In this document: positions 1 through 5,970 of the stretch, piece by piece
How the letters are laid out: every line of letters begins with the position of its first letter
Numbering within the stretch: the first letter of the stretch is position 1
Source: Caulobacteraceae bacterium UBA6225
GTDB taxonomy: Bacteria > Pseudomonadota > Alphaproteobacteria > Caulobacterales > Caulobacteraceae
Assembly: GCA_002441055.1 (NCBI GenBank)
Contig: DJWR01000200.1
Span: forward strand, 1 to 8,789
DNA: 8,789 bases
Reading direction: 5' to 3'
Notes under the pieces: model-generated
Databases searched by the model: none
Told to the model about the DNA's origin: nothing
What the model saw: the letters and a program-made list of their open reading frames with translations, nothing else
Made by a program: the position numbers and the translations under genes

Positions 1-1
1 C

Positions 2-169
2 CAGCAGAACGCCGCCATGGTCGAAGAGGCCAATGCGGCCACCCGCACCCTGGACCAGCACGCCGCCTCGCTTTCGGAATCCGTCGCCCGGTTCCAGCTG
101 TCTGGAGCGACGACAAACCCGGTCCACGCCCAGCAGGCGCGGCTGGCGGTCCTGGCCGGCGGGCGCTGA
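2..169 (+). CDS. Methyl-accepting chemotaxis protein, C-terminal end (partial)
   Basis: The gene enters from the left edge, so only its last 55 residues and the TGA stop are visible. The frame begins QQNAAMVEEANAATRTL, the pattern seen at the end of the MCP cytoplasmic signalling coiled coil, where QQNAA-V-E is strongly conserved. An Ala/Ser-rich heptad-like stretch (LDQHAASLSESVARFQL) follows, then a short non-conserved tail ending LAGGR. By family knowledge this region belongs to the helical hairpin that couples receptors to CheA and CheW at chemoreceptor arrays. No NWETF-type CheR/CheB pentapeptide is visible at the C terminus. Sensor domain and ligand cannot be judged because the rest lies outside. 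The stop is four bases from the end of the convergent DUF3253 gene, so there is no room for a separate terminator. Confidence 0.85.
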   Translation, partial: QQNAAMVEEANAATRTLDQHAASLSESVARFQLSGATTNPVHAQQARLAVLAGGR

Positions 170-173
170 GCGC

Positions 174-470
174 CTATTCCGGCGCCGGCGTCTCCGGCGG
201 CGCCAGCACGCCCGGCAAGACCTCGCCGGCGATCGGCAAGCGCAGGCGGTAGACGCCCTTGAACTTGTTGGGATCGGCCGGCTTGCCATGGCGGGTGATC
301 ACCAGCCGGCCCTCCCGGGCGAGGCCCACCGAGACGGTGCGCACCCGCGAGAGCCAGCGGCGCCAGCCCTCGGGATCGGCGGCCCGAGCCGCCTCCTCCG
401 GGGAGATGGACTTGCCGGGCGCCAGGGGCGTCAGAAGATCAAAGATCGCCGTTTCGATAGGATCGGACAT
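174..470 (-). CDS. DUF3253 family small protein
   Basis: A 98-residue soluble protein starting MSDPIETAIF. It resembles the DUF3253 family, recognised here from the layout: an N-terminal helix (IETAIFDLL), a GKSISPEEAARA segment, DPEGWRRWLSRVRTV, then LAREGRLVITRHGKPADP and a closing RLRLP strand. The order helix, helix, recognition-like helix and beta wing looks like a winged-helix fold, but DNA binding is not demonstrated for the family to my knowledge. The last 20 residues are a Pro/Ala-rich tail. The ATG overlaps the upstream acyl-CoA dehydrogenase stop by one base (TGATG), so it is probably translated by coupling from that gene. A TTG one codon earlier is possible but unnecessary. Function is unknown. 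Association with the dehydrogenase may be only positional. Confidence 0.85.
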   Translation of the reverse strand: MSDPIETAIFDLLTPLAPGKSISPEEAARAADPEGWRRWLSRVRTVSVGLAREGRLVITRHGKPADPNKFKGVYRLRLPIAGEVLPGVLAPPETPAPE

Positions 471-1618
471 CAACCGCCACGCTTCAGGGTTTCGCGGGCG
501 ATGACCACCTGCTGGATCTGACTGGTACCCTCATAGATGCGGAAGATGCGCACGTCGCGATAGAACCGCTCGATCCCGTAGTCAGCGACATAGCCGGCGC
601 CGCCGAAGATCTGAACGGCCTTATCGGCCACCCGCCCGACCATCTCGGAGGCGAAGTATTTGGCGGCCGCCGCTTCCATGGTGACACCCTGTCCAGCGTC
701 GCGCTTGCGGGCGGTCTCCATGGTCAGGGCCTTGGCCGCCAGGGCCTCGGTCTTGCAGTCGGCGATCATCCCCTGGACCAGCTGGAACTGGCTGATGGCC
801 TGGCCGAACTGCTTGCGCTCGCTGGCATAGGCCACGCAGTCGGTGATCAGCCGCTCGGCCACGCCGACACAGACCGCGGAGATGTGCAGCCGCCCGCGGT
901 CGAGCACCTGCATGGCCACCTTGAAGCCCTCGCCCTCGGCGCCCAGGCGGTTCTCGGCCGGCACCCGGACATTGTCGAAGGTGACGTCGCAGATATGGGC
1001 GCCCTGCTGGCCCATCTTCTTTTCGGGCTTGCCCACCGACAGGCCCGGCAGGTCGCGGGGCACAAGGAAGGCCGAGACCCCGCCGCCGCCCGGCTTGGAC
1101 GGATCGGTGCGGGCCATGACCGTGAACAGGTGGGCCTTGTTGGCGTTGGTGATGTAGCGTTTGGACCCGTTCAACACATAGACGTCGCCGTCCTTGGTCG
1201 CCCGGGTCTGGACCGAGGCGGAGTCCGAACCGGCCTCGGGCTCGGTCAGGGCGAAGGAGGTGATGATATCTCCGGACGCGATGCCCGGCAGATACTTCGC
1301 CTTCTGCTCATCGGTGCCGAACATCACCAGGCCCTGGCTGCCGATGCCCACATTGGTGCCAAAGGCCGAGCGGAAGGCCGGGCTGGTGCGGCCCAGCTCC
1401 ACGGCCACCAGGCATTCCTCCTCCATGGAGAGGTCGAGCCCGCCGTACTCAGCCGGGATGGAGAGGCCGAACAGGCCTAGCTCCTTCATCTCGGCCACCA
1501 CGTCGTCAGGCATGGTGTCGGTCTCGGAGACCTGGGCCTCCAGGGGACGCAGCCGTTCGGAAACGAAGCGGCGGACGGTGTCGATCAGCTGGTCGCGGGT
1601 TTCGGCGTCGAGAGCCAT
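470..1618 (-). CDS. Acyl-CoA dehydrogenase
   Basis: A 382-residue FAD flavoenzyme, normal length for the family, that introduces the 2,3-trans double bond into acyl-CoA thioesters and passes electrons to ETF. Visible signatures are the N-terminal helical domain (1-118), the middle beta domain with FALTEPEAGSD at 122-132, the conserved ERKQFGQAISQFQL region at 267-280, FGGAGY at 338-343, and the C-terminal RFYRDVRIFRIYEGTSQIQ at 351-369. Glu363 in YEGTSQ aligns with the catalytic base of short- and medium-chain dehydrogenases. The start is the ATG at 1618 (MALDAETRDQ), preceded by AAGGAA 12 bases upstream. An open frame extends 25 codons further but overlaps the thiolase stop and encodes an Arg/Gly-rich stretch unlike the family. 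It lies 26 bases after the thiolase, so the two are co-transcribed. Chain-length preference cannot be read from sequence. Confidence 0.95.
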   Translation of the reverse strand: MALDAETRDQLIDTVRRFVSERLRPLEAQVSETDTMPDDVVAEMKELGLFGLSIPAEYGGLDLSMEEECLVAVELGRTSPAFRSAFGTNVGIGSQGLVMFGTDEQKAKYLPGIASGDIITSFALTEPEAGSDSASVQTRATKDGDVYVLNGSKRYITNANKAHLFTVMARTDPSKPGGGGVSAFLVPRDLPGLSVGKPEKKMGQQGAHICDVTFDNVRVPAENRLGAEGEGFKVAMQVLDRGRLHISAVCVGVAERLITDCVAYASERKQFGQAISQFQLVQGMIADCKTEALAAKALTMETARKRDAGQGVTMEAAAAKYFASEMVGRVADKAVQIFGGAGYVADYGIERFYRDVRIFRIYEGTSQIQQVVIARETLKRGG

Positions 1619-1644
1619 GGTCTGTCGTCTTTCCTTGAGGATCT

Positions 1645-2853
1645 TCAGGCTTTGGCCAGCGCCAGGGCCGAGCCCTGGCCGACGCCGACGCACATGGTGG
1701 CCAGCGCCCGGGCGCCGCCCCGTTCCTTCATCGCCCGCGCTGCGGTCAGCGCGATCCGTGCGCCGGACGCGCCCAGGGGATGCCCAATGGCGATGGCGCC
1801 CCCATGCGGGTTCACATGCTCAGCGTCGTCGGCGAGCCCCCAGGCCCGGGTGCAGGCGAGCGCCTGGGCCGCGAAGGCCTCATTCAGCTCGACCACATCG
1901 AAGTCTCGGGGGGTGAGGCCGAGGCGGCCGCAGAGCTTCTCCACCGCCGGCACGGGGCCATAGCCCATGACCCGGGGCGGGACGCCGCCCGAGGCGCCGC
2001 CCTCGATCCGGGCCAGCGGCTCAAGGCCCAGCTTCTGAACCATCTCGGCCGAGGCCAGCAGCAGGGCCGCAGCCCCGTCATTGACGCCGGATGCATTGCC
2101 CGCCGTCACTGTGCCGTCGGGACGGACGATGGGCTTGAGGCCCTGTAGGGCTTCAAGCGTGGTGTCGGGGCGGGGATGCTCGTCCTTGGAGATGACGGTC
2201 TCGCCCTTGCGGTCCTTGAGCGTGATCGGCGCGATCTCACCCTCGAAGAAGCCGCGGGCCTCCCCTGCGCCATAACGCTGCTGGCTTCGGGCGGCGAAGG
2301 CGTCCTGGTCGGCCCGGGCGACCTGATAGTCCGTGGCCACGTTCTCGGCGGTCTCGGGCATGGAGTCGACGCCGTAGTCCTTCTGCATCTGGGGGTTCAC
2401 GAACCGCCAGCCGATGGTGGTGTCGAAAATCTCCGCCGAGCGCGAAAAGGCGCTATCGGCCTTGCCCATGACGAAGGGCGAGCGGGTCATGCTCTCCACC
2501 CCGCCGGCGATGACCAGTTCAGCCTCGCCTACGGCGATCATCCGGGCCGCGGCGATGGTGGCGTCCAGGCCCGAGGCGCACAGGCGGTTGACGGTCAGCC
2601 CCGGCACCGAGCTCGGCATGCCGGCCAGCAGCAGGGCCATCCGCGCCACATTGCGATTGTCCTCGCCCGCCTGGTTGACGCAGCCATAGATGACCTCGTC
2701 GACCTCTTCCCAGTCGACCTTCGGCAGGCTGGCCATCAGCGCCTTGATCGGATGGGCGGCCAGATCATCGGCCCGCACCTTGGCGAGCGCGCCGCCATAG
2801 CGCCCGATTGGGCTTCGCAGACCTGCGCAGAGATAGACGGTCCGGCCTTCCAT
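1645..2853 (-). CDS. pcaF: 3-oxoadipyl-CoA thiolase (PcaF/PaaJ type)
   Basis: A 402-residue thiolase. It cleaves 3-oxoacyl-CoA with CoA to give acetyl-CoA and a shortened acyl-CoA; members of this subgroup act on 3-oxoadipyl-CoA in the beta-ketoadipate and phenylacetate pathways. The catalytic set is present: Cys92 in NRLCASG, NEAFA at 324-328, His358 in GHPLG, and Cys388 in TMCVGVGQG. The subgroup call rests on IGRYGGAL near 16-23, NQAGEDNRNVARMA at 60-73, DTTIGWRFVNP at 144-154 and DSMPETAENVA at 163-173, which are characteristic of PcaF/PaaJ rather than FadA or PhaA. Start choice: ATG at 2853 has GAGG seven bases upstream; two ATGs at 2868 and 2871 lack any Shine-Dalgarno sequence. No other pca or paa gene is in view, so the substrate could be another 3-oxo dicarboxyl-CoA. 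It heads the thiolase-dehydrogenase-DUF3253 operon. Confidence 0.93.
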   Translation of the reverse strand: MEGRTVYLCAGLRSPIGRYGGALAKVRADDLAAHPIKALMASLPKVDWEEVDEVIYGCVNQAGEDNRNVARMALLLAGMPSSVPGLTVNRLCASGLDATIAAARMIAVGEAELVIAGGVESMTRSPFVMGKADSAFSRSAEIFDTTIGWRFVNPQMQKDYGVDSMPETAENVATDYQVARADQDAFAARSQQRYGAGEARGFFEGEIAPITLKDRKGETVISKDEHPRPDTTLEALQGLKPIVRPDGTVTAGNASGVNDGAAALLLASAEMVQKLGLEPLARIEGGASGGVPPRVMGYGPVPAVEKLCGRLGLTPRDFDVVELNEAFAAQALACTRAWGLADDAEHVNPHGGAIAIGHPLGASGARIALTAARAMKERGGARALATMCVGVGQGSALALAKA

Positions 2854-3053
2854 GGTCACGCCTCGCATCATTCGGTTCAGAGGGGAGGGAAACTAGTGAC
2901 TGCGGCCCAAGCGAGCAAACCCTTCGGCGCCCCCCAAGGGCGAGCATCTGGAAGTCCGCCGCGGCTCACCCCGATGGAAATCAGGGCTTTCGCCCCGCCC
3001 CGCCCGGCGGCTAAGGAGCGCGGGGCTGAGATTTTCAGGAATGGGTTGAGCGT
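2854..3053. promoter_or_regulatory. Divergent intergenic region, thiolase operon / thioesterase
   Basis: This 200-bp GC-rich stretch must hold the promoters for the leftward thiolase operon and the rightward thioesterase gene. I could not find a convincing -35/-10 pair on either strand. It contains an imperfect inverted repeat at 2920-2940 (CCCTT ... AAGGG, with a further inner GG/CC) and, read on the minus strand, a GGGC-GAAA-GCCC tetraloop hairpin at 2984-2995 that would sit in the thiolase leader. Both are short enough to be chance in DNA this GC-rich. Confidence 0.5.
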
Positions 3054-3503
3054 ATGGACGGCGGCGGCGAAGCGAAAAATGGCCTGGTGACCGAGGGCGA
3101 ATGGGCCGGCTGGCGCACCTGGGAAGGCTCTGATCCCTTCGAGGATCACGCGGGTCCCTTCTATTTCCGCCACGACCCGGACGGCACGCCCCGCTGCGCC
3201 TTCCGCGCCGAACAGAAGCACATGAACGGCGGCGGCTTCATGCACGGCGGCTGCATCATGACCTTCGCCGACTACTGTCTGTTCGTGATCGCCCGCGAGG
3301 CCCTGGAGGGTCAGCATAGCGTGACCGCCACCTTGAACGGCGAGTTCGTCGGGGCCGTGCCCCTGGGCGCCCTGGTCGAGGGCAAGGGCGAAGTGGTCCG
3401 CAACGCCCGCTCCATGGTCTTCGTGCGCGGGCTTATCACCACCGGGGCTGAGAATGTGATGAGCTTCTCCGGCGTCATCAAGAAGCGCGGCCCCCGCACG
3501 TAA
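3054..3503 (+). CDS. PaaI-family hotdog thioesterase
   Basis: A 149-residue single hotdog-fold protein, the usual size for PaaI/4HBT acyl-CoA thioesterases, which hydrolyse acyl- or aryl-CoA to the free acid plus CoA in the cytoplasm. The family motif is intact: HMNGGGFMHGGCIMTFAD at 57-73, with Asn58, His64-Gly65-Gly66 and the acidic residue Asp73 on the central helix. The following strands (VTATLNGEFVGAVPLG, EGKGEVVRNARSMVFVRG) are typical of the second half of the fold. The start is ATG at 3054; an AGGA lies 13 bases upstream, which is long, and no better in-frame start exists. It is divergent from the thiolase operon, which suggests it recycles CoA or clears stalled CoA esters from the same route (inference). 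A hairpin follows its stop, and an 84-residue membrane protein gene begins 61 bases later. Confidence 0.92.
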   Translation: MDGGGEAKNGLVTEGEWAGWRTWEGSDPFEDHAGPFYFRHDPDGTPRCAFRAEQKHMNGGGFMHGGCIMTFADYCLFVIAREALEGQHSVTATLNGEFVGAVPLGALVEGKGEVVRNARSMVFVRGLITTGAENVMSFSGVIKKRGPRT

Positions 3504-3504
3504 G

Positions 3505-3526
3505 CCTTGCGCCTCGGGCGCGCAGG
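3505..3526 (+). other. Hairpin directly after the thioesterase stop
   Basis: An inverted repeat starts two bases after the TAA. The inner stem TGCGCC/GGCGCG closes a TCG loop and includes one G-U pair; a bulged C then separates it from an outer CCT/AGG. No T-run follows, so it is not a canonical intrinsic terminator. It may limit read-through or protect the mRNA end. Confidence 0.4.
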
Positions 3527-3564
3527 GCCATGTTCGGGTCCCGCCGTCTTCGCCAGGAGTTCCC

Positions 3565-3819
3565 ATGAGCCCACCCGCCAAACGCAATCTGGGCCAGATC
3601 GCCATGGGGGCGGCCCTCGCCCTGCTGGCCGGGCCCGTCGCCCTGTTCAAGCTGGTGGAGCTCGGCTTCTTCCTCACCGGCGTCGCGCCGGGCCAATGGA
3701 TGACGGCGGCCGAACCCACAGCCATGCCGGTCTCCATCGTGGTGATGCTGTTCGCCGGCCTGGTGGCCGCCTACGGCGTGCGAATGATCATTCGAGAAGT
3801 TCGGTCGCCGGGCTCGTGA
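3565..3819 (+). CDS. Small two-helix membrane protein, unknown function
   Basis: An 84-residue protein I do not recognise. It has a short basic N terminus (MSPPAKRN), a hydrophobic helix at about 11-40 (IAMGAALALLAGPVALFKLVEL), a polar loop at about 43-53 (GQWMTAAEPTA) and a second helix at about 55-76, ending in a basic tail (RMIIREVRSPGS). By the positive-inside rule both ends should be cytoplasmic. The start is well supported: AGGAG at 3555-3559 with a five-base spacer to ATG. Its TGA stop lies inside the GTGA that starts the following flavin monooxygenase, so the two are likely translated together. Whether the protein anchors or otherwise serves the monooxygenase is not known. There are no cysteines or obvious metal ligands. 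Confidence 0.8.
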   Translation: MSPPAKRNLGQIAMGAALALLAGPVALFKLVELGFFLTGVAPGQWMTAAEPTAMPVSIVVMLFAGLVAAYGVRMIIREVRSPGS

Positions 3820-4811
3820 CGCGGCTTTCTGTTCTCGACCTTTCGCCGGTGGGCGGGACCAACACCCAGGCCCAGTCGGTTCGTGAGACGATCGAGGTGG
3901 CCAAGGCCGCTGAACGGCTGGGCTACCACCGGTTCTGGCTGGCCGAGCACCACAATATCGAAGGCCTCGCCTCGCCGGCTCCGGAAATCCTCATCGCCGC
4001 CCTGACCCAGGCGACTTCCACCATCCGATTGGGCTCGGGCGGGGTGATGCTGGTGAACTATTCGCCGCTGAAGGTGGCCGAGGTGTTTATGGAGCTGGAG
4101 GCTCTGGCGCCCGGTCGGATCGACCTGGGGGTCGGTCGAGCCCTCGGCGCAGACGGGCGGACGGGCGCGGCCCTGCGGTCGGCCTCATCTGAGGCCTTTC
4201 CGCACTATTTCGCTCTGCTGAACGCCTGGCTGTTGGACGCCAGCGGGCGGGAGCCCCTGGGCGCCGACCATCCCGCCAGGGGCATCCGGGCGCACCCCAC
4301 CGGCCCGAGCCACCCGGACCTCTTCATGTTGTGCTCGTCGGCCGAGAGCGCCGCCTTCGCCGGACAGGCTGGCGTGGGCATGGTGTTCGCTGAATTTATC
4401 GCCCGTAGCGAGGGCGGCCCGGCTGTGTCCGCCTACCGCGCCGCCTTCACGCCCTCGCCCTTCCGGGACACACCCATGGCGGCGATCGCTACGATTGCTC
4501 TGGCGGCCGACACTGAGTCCGAGGCGCGGCGCCTCGACGCCCCGCGCCGGGCTTCGACGCTGGCGACGGCGACTGGCCAAAGACGGCGGTTCCCGGTGAT
4601 CCCGGAGGCTCTGGCCTATCTCGCCAAGCTGGAAGGCCATCCCGAACTGGCGGCGATCGAGGCCCGCAGCATCGTCAGCGACGGCGAAACCGTGCGCCAG
4701 AGGCTGAACGACAAGGCCCGGGCGAGCGGCGCGAACGAGATCTTCGTCATGGCCTCAGGGCCAAGCCTTGAGTCCCGCATCCGCTCCCTGGAGCTGATCG
4801 GGTCCGTCTAG
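3816..4811 (+). CDS. Luciferase-like flavin monooxygenase (MsnO8-type LLM class)
   Basis: A 331-residue protein of the bacterial luciferase-like monooxygenase superfamily, TIM-barrel enzymes that use reduced FMN or F420. The N terminus LSVLDLSPVGGTNTQAQ, RFWLAEHHN at 40-47, RLGSGGVMLVNYSPLKVAE at 71-89, LEALAPGRIDLGVGRA at 94-109 and a late GANEIFVMA at 306-313 match the MsnO8-like subgroup, whose substrates are mostly unknown. Alphaproteobacteria use FMN rather than F420 in most such enzymes (inference). The start is GTG at 3816, overlapping the upstream membrane-protein stop by four bases (GTGA). The frame is open further upstream to 3507, but that part would overlay the membrane gene and lacks family similarity. 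A Shine-Dalgarno sequence close to the GTG is weak, so translation probably relies on coupling. The TAG stop is shared as a CTAG palindrome with the gene on the other strand. Confidence 0.9.
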   Translation: MTRLSVLDLSPVGGTNTQAQSVRETIEVAKAAERLGYHRFWLAEHHNIEGLASPAPEILIAALTQATSTIRLGSGGVMLVNYSPLKVAEVFMELEALAPGRIDLGVGRALGADGRTGAALRSASSEAFPHYFALLNAWLLDASGREPLGADHPARGIRAHPTGPSHPDLFMLCSSAESAAFAGQAGVGMVFAEFIARSEGGPAVSAYRAAFTPSPFRDTPMAAIATIALAADTESEARRLDAPRRASTLATATGQRRRFPVIPEALAYLAKLEGHPELAAIEARSIVSDGETVRQRLNDKARASGANEIFVMASGPSLESRIRSLELIGSV

Positions 4812-4969
4812 AATAGGCCCGCCCGCTGGGCGATCACCACCAGGGCGATGACCACGAGCAAGGCCTGGATGATCCCGTTGAGGGGGCCCGGAATGGGCAG
4901 GAGGCGCACGGCATAGAGAGCGAGGCCGAGGACCACGAGGATGATGACGATGGTGATGAGCAATGACAT
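4808..4969 (-). CDS. 53-residue two-helix membrane protein (Thivi_2564-like)
   Basis: This short gene encodes MSLLITIVIILVVLGLALY, then VRLLPIPGPLNG, IIQALLVVIALVVI and AQRAGLF. Two hydrophobic helices (about 2-22 and 32-47) flank a short Pro/Gly turn, and a single Arg lies before the turn. From memory this layout resembles the Thivi_2564 family of roughly 50-residue membrane proteins, function unknown. The ATG at 4969 has AGAGG about ten bases upstream, within a hairpin that could hide it, and a closer but weaker GGA. Its TAG stop overlaps the convergent monooxygenase stop. It is divergent from the hotdog gene at 5062, with 92 bases between them. The frame is uninterrupted, uniformly hydrophobic and organised as two helices, which argues against a chance frame. 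Confidence 0.78.
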   Translation of the reverse strand: MSLLITIVIILVVLGLALYAVRLLPIPGPLNGIIQALLVVIALVVIAQRAGLF

Positions 4970-4977
4970 GCCATCCA

Positions 4978-5000
4978 AACCTCTGCCGTGGGCAAAGGTT
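4978..5000 (-). promoter_or_regulatory. Leader hairpin overlapping the likely ribosome binding site of the 53-residue protein gene
   Basis: In the minus-strand RNA, AACCUUUGCC and GGCAGAGGUU form a continuous 10-bp stem, with one U-G pair, around a CAC loop. The AGAGG that best fits a Shine-Dalgarno sequence for the ATG at 4969 is in the 3' arm. On the plus strand the wobble position is a C/A mismatch. Regulation by temperature, protein or ligand is inference. Confidence 0.45.
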
Positions 5001-5061
5001 CCGTCGGCGGTCCCGTAAACGCGCGCTGGTCGAACGCCGGTTTCGGTCTTAGCGTCGGCGC

Positions 5062-5493
5062 ATGGCCAACCTGAACAACACCACCAGCCGGGAACGGCTC
5101 AACGACGCCAACCTGGGCAAGCTGCCGGGGCATCTGGGCCTGGAGATCGTCGAGGTCGCGGACGGCAAGGTGGTCGGGACCTTCAAGGTGCGAGAGGACC
5201 TCGTGGCGCACACGGGCTTCCTGCTGGCCGGCGCTGTGCTGAGCGTCGCCGACACCCTCTGCGCCTATGGGGTTTCCACGGCCTGGCCCGAGGGGGCGAG
5301 CGGCTTCACCACCGCCGAGGTGAAGTGCAACTTCGTCGGCACCCTGCGAGAGGGCGAGGTGCGCTGCACCGCCAGCCTGCTCCATGGCGGCCGAACAACC
5401 CAGGTGTGGGACGCCCGGGTCGAGGATGCGGCGACAGGCAAGCTGATGGCTGCGTTCCGCTGCACCCAGATCATCCTTTATCCGCGGGCCTGA
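5062..5493 (+). CDS. PaaI-like hotdog thioesterase (variant active-site loop)
   Basis: A 143-residue single hotdog protein of the PaaI/4HBT family, probably a cytoplasmic acyl-CoA thioesterase. The core is visible: LPGHLGLEIVEVADGKVVG at 21-39, the central helix GAVLSVADTLCAYG at 57-70 with the acidic Asp64, the strand FTTAEVKCNFVGTLREGEV at 82-100 and VWDARVED at 115-122. The loop before the helix reads HTGFLLAG at 50-57. Relatives I recall often have FLHAG or FLHGG there, so the usual His is Leu55, although Asp64 remains. This may change rate or substrate, or it may be a normal trait of its subgroup. The ATG at 5062 has no clear Shine-Dalgarno sequence. It is not in an operon: the 53-residue gene diverges upstream and the secreted molybdopterin-fold gene converges with a three-base gap downstream. 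Confidence 0.9.
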   Translation: MANLNNTTSRERLNDANLGKLPGHLGLEIVEVADGKVVGTFKVREDLVAHTGFLLAGAVLSVADTLCAYGVSTAWPEGASGFTTAEVKCNFVGTLREGEVRCTASLLHGGRTTQVWDARVEDAATGKLMAAFRCTQIILYPRA

Positions 5494-5496
5494 GCC

Positions 5497-5970
5497 CTAC
5501 TCCGCCAGGCGATGATCGATGGCCGCCACCTGGCGAACGCTGCGCCAGGGCTTGAGGTCGTCGCCCACCACCACCCGACGGGGCCCTTCGCGATCGGGCA
5601 AGGGCCCGCCGTTCACGGTGTCAGCCAGGATGGCGCCGTCCCCATGCAGGTCCTTGTCGGCCTCCACCGCCGACAGCACCGCCGCATAGCCGTCGGCGCC
5701 GCGAACCACGAGGTAGCCGCGCATCGGCGCCCCATGGGCCCGCATGCCGACCGGCAGGCCCGCAGCGCGCATCACATGGGCCAGGACCGGGCCCTCATAG
5801 AGGTCGGGGCCAGCCTTGCCCTCGACGCTCACCTGGGCCCGTGGCAGGTCGGCCAGGGTTTCGGCGCTCAAGGTGACGGATGTCCCGTCGGCCTTGGAAA
5901 CCTTCAGGTCCTGGGCGCTCGCCGGCATGGCCAGGGCGAGCAGCAGGCCCGCCAGGAGCAGCGGCCTCAT
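5497..5970 (-). CDS. Secreted molybdopterin-oxidoreductase-fold protein lacking cysteine
   Basis: A 157-residue exported protein. MRPLLLAGLLLALAMPASAQ is a clear Sec signal peptide, with cleavage expected after ASA (about 19/20) and no lipobox. The mature part resembles the oxidoreductase molybdopterin-binding (sulfite-oxidase-like) domain: VTLSAETLADLP at 32-43, a VLAHVMRAAGLP helix at 62-73, GYLVVRGADGYAAVLS at 85-100, LHGDGAILAD at 108-117, GGPLPDREGPRRVVV at 121-135 and a final WRSVRQVAAI at 142-151. In the true enzymes molybdenum is held by a conserved Cys; this protein has none, so it is probably a non-catalytic or cofactor-free member, as is common among short homologues. The ATG overlaps the GST stop as ATGA, so translation is likely coupled. 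It ends three bases from the convergent hotdog gene. Role unknown. Confidence 0.85.
   Translation of the reverse strand: MRPLLLAGLLLALAMPASAQDLKVSKADGTSVTLSAETLADLPRAQVSVEGKAGPDLYEGPVLAHVMRAAGLPVGMRAHGAPMRGYLVVRGADGYAAVLSAVEADKDLHGDGAILADTVNGGPLPDREGPRRVVVGDDLKPWRSVRQVAAIDHRLAE

Noticed and set aside
1619..1693. 25-codon N-terminal extension of the acyl-CoA dehydrogenase
   Set aside because: Arg/Gly-rich, overlaps the thiolase end, and the ATG at 1618 gives the normal family N terminus.
884..1916. Plus-strand open frames antisense to the acyl-CoA dehydrogenase and thiolase
   Set aside because: Low-complexity translations without motifs, lying opposite genes with complete catalytic signatures.
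2920..2940. Inverted repeat in the thiolase/thioesterase divergent region as an operator
   Set aside because: Only five outer pairs with mismatches inside a G/C-run; too weak to separate from background.
3041..3049. Two-codon minigene (ATG GGT TGA) just before the thioesterase start
   Set aside because: AGGA touches the ATG without a spacer, and such tiny frames are expected by chance; no evidence of a leader peptide.
2176..3090. Long plus-strand open frame antisense to the thiolase
   Set aside because: It mirrors the thiolase codons in GC-rich DNA, is rich in Gly, Ala, Arg and His, shows no family motif, and the minus strand holds an intact catalytic thiolase.
2877..3737. Minus-strand open frame across the divergent region and thioesterase
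   Set aside because: Antisense to the intact hotdog gene and would erase the promoter region; no recognisable domain.
3507..3815. N-terminal extension of the luciferase-like monooxygenase
   Set aside because: Overlays the well-supported membrane-protein gene in another frame and is Arg/Pro-rich; family similarity begins at the GTG at 3816.
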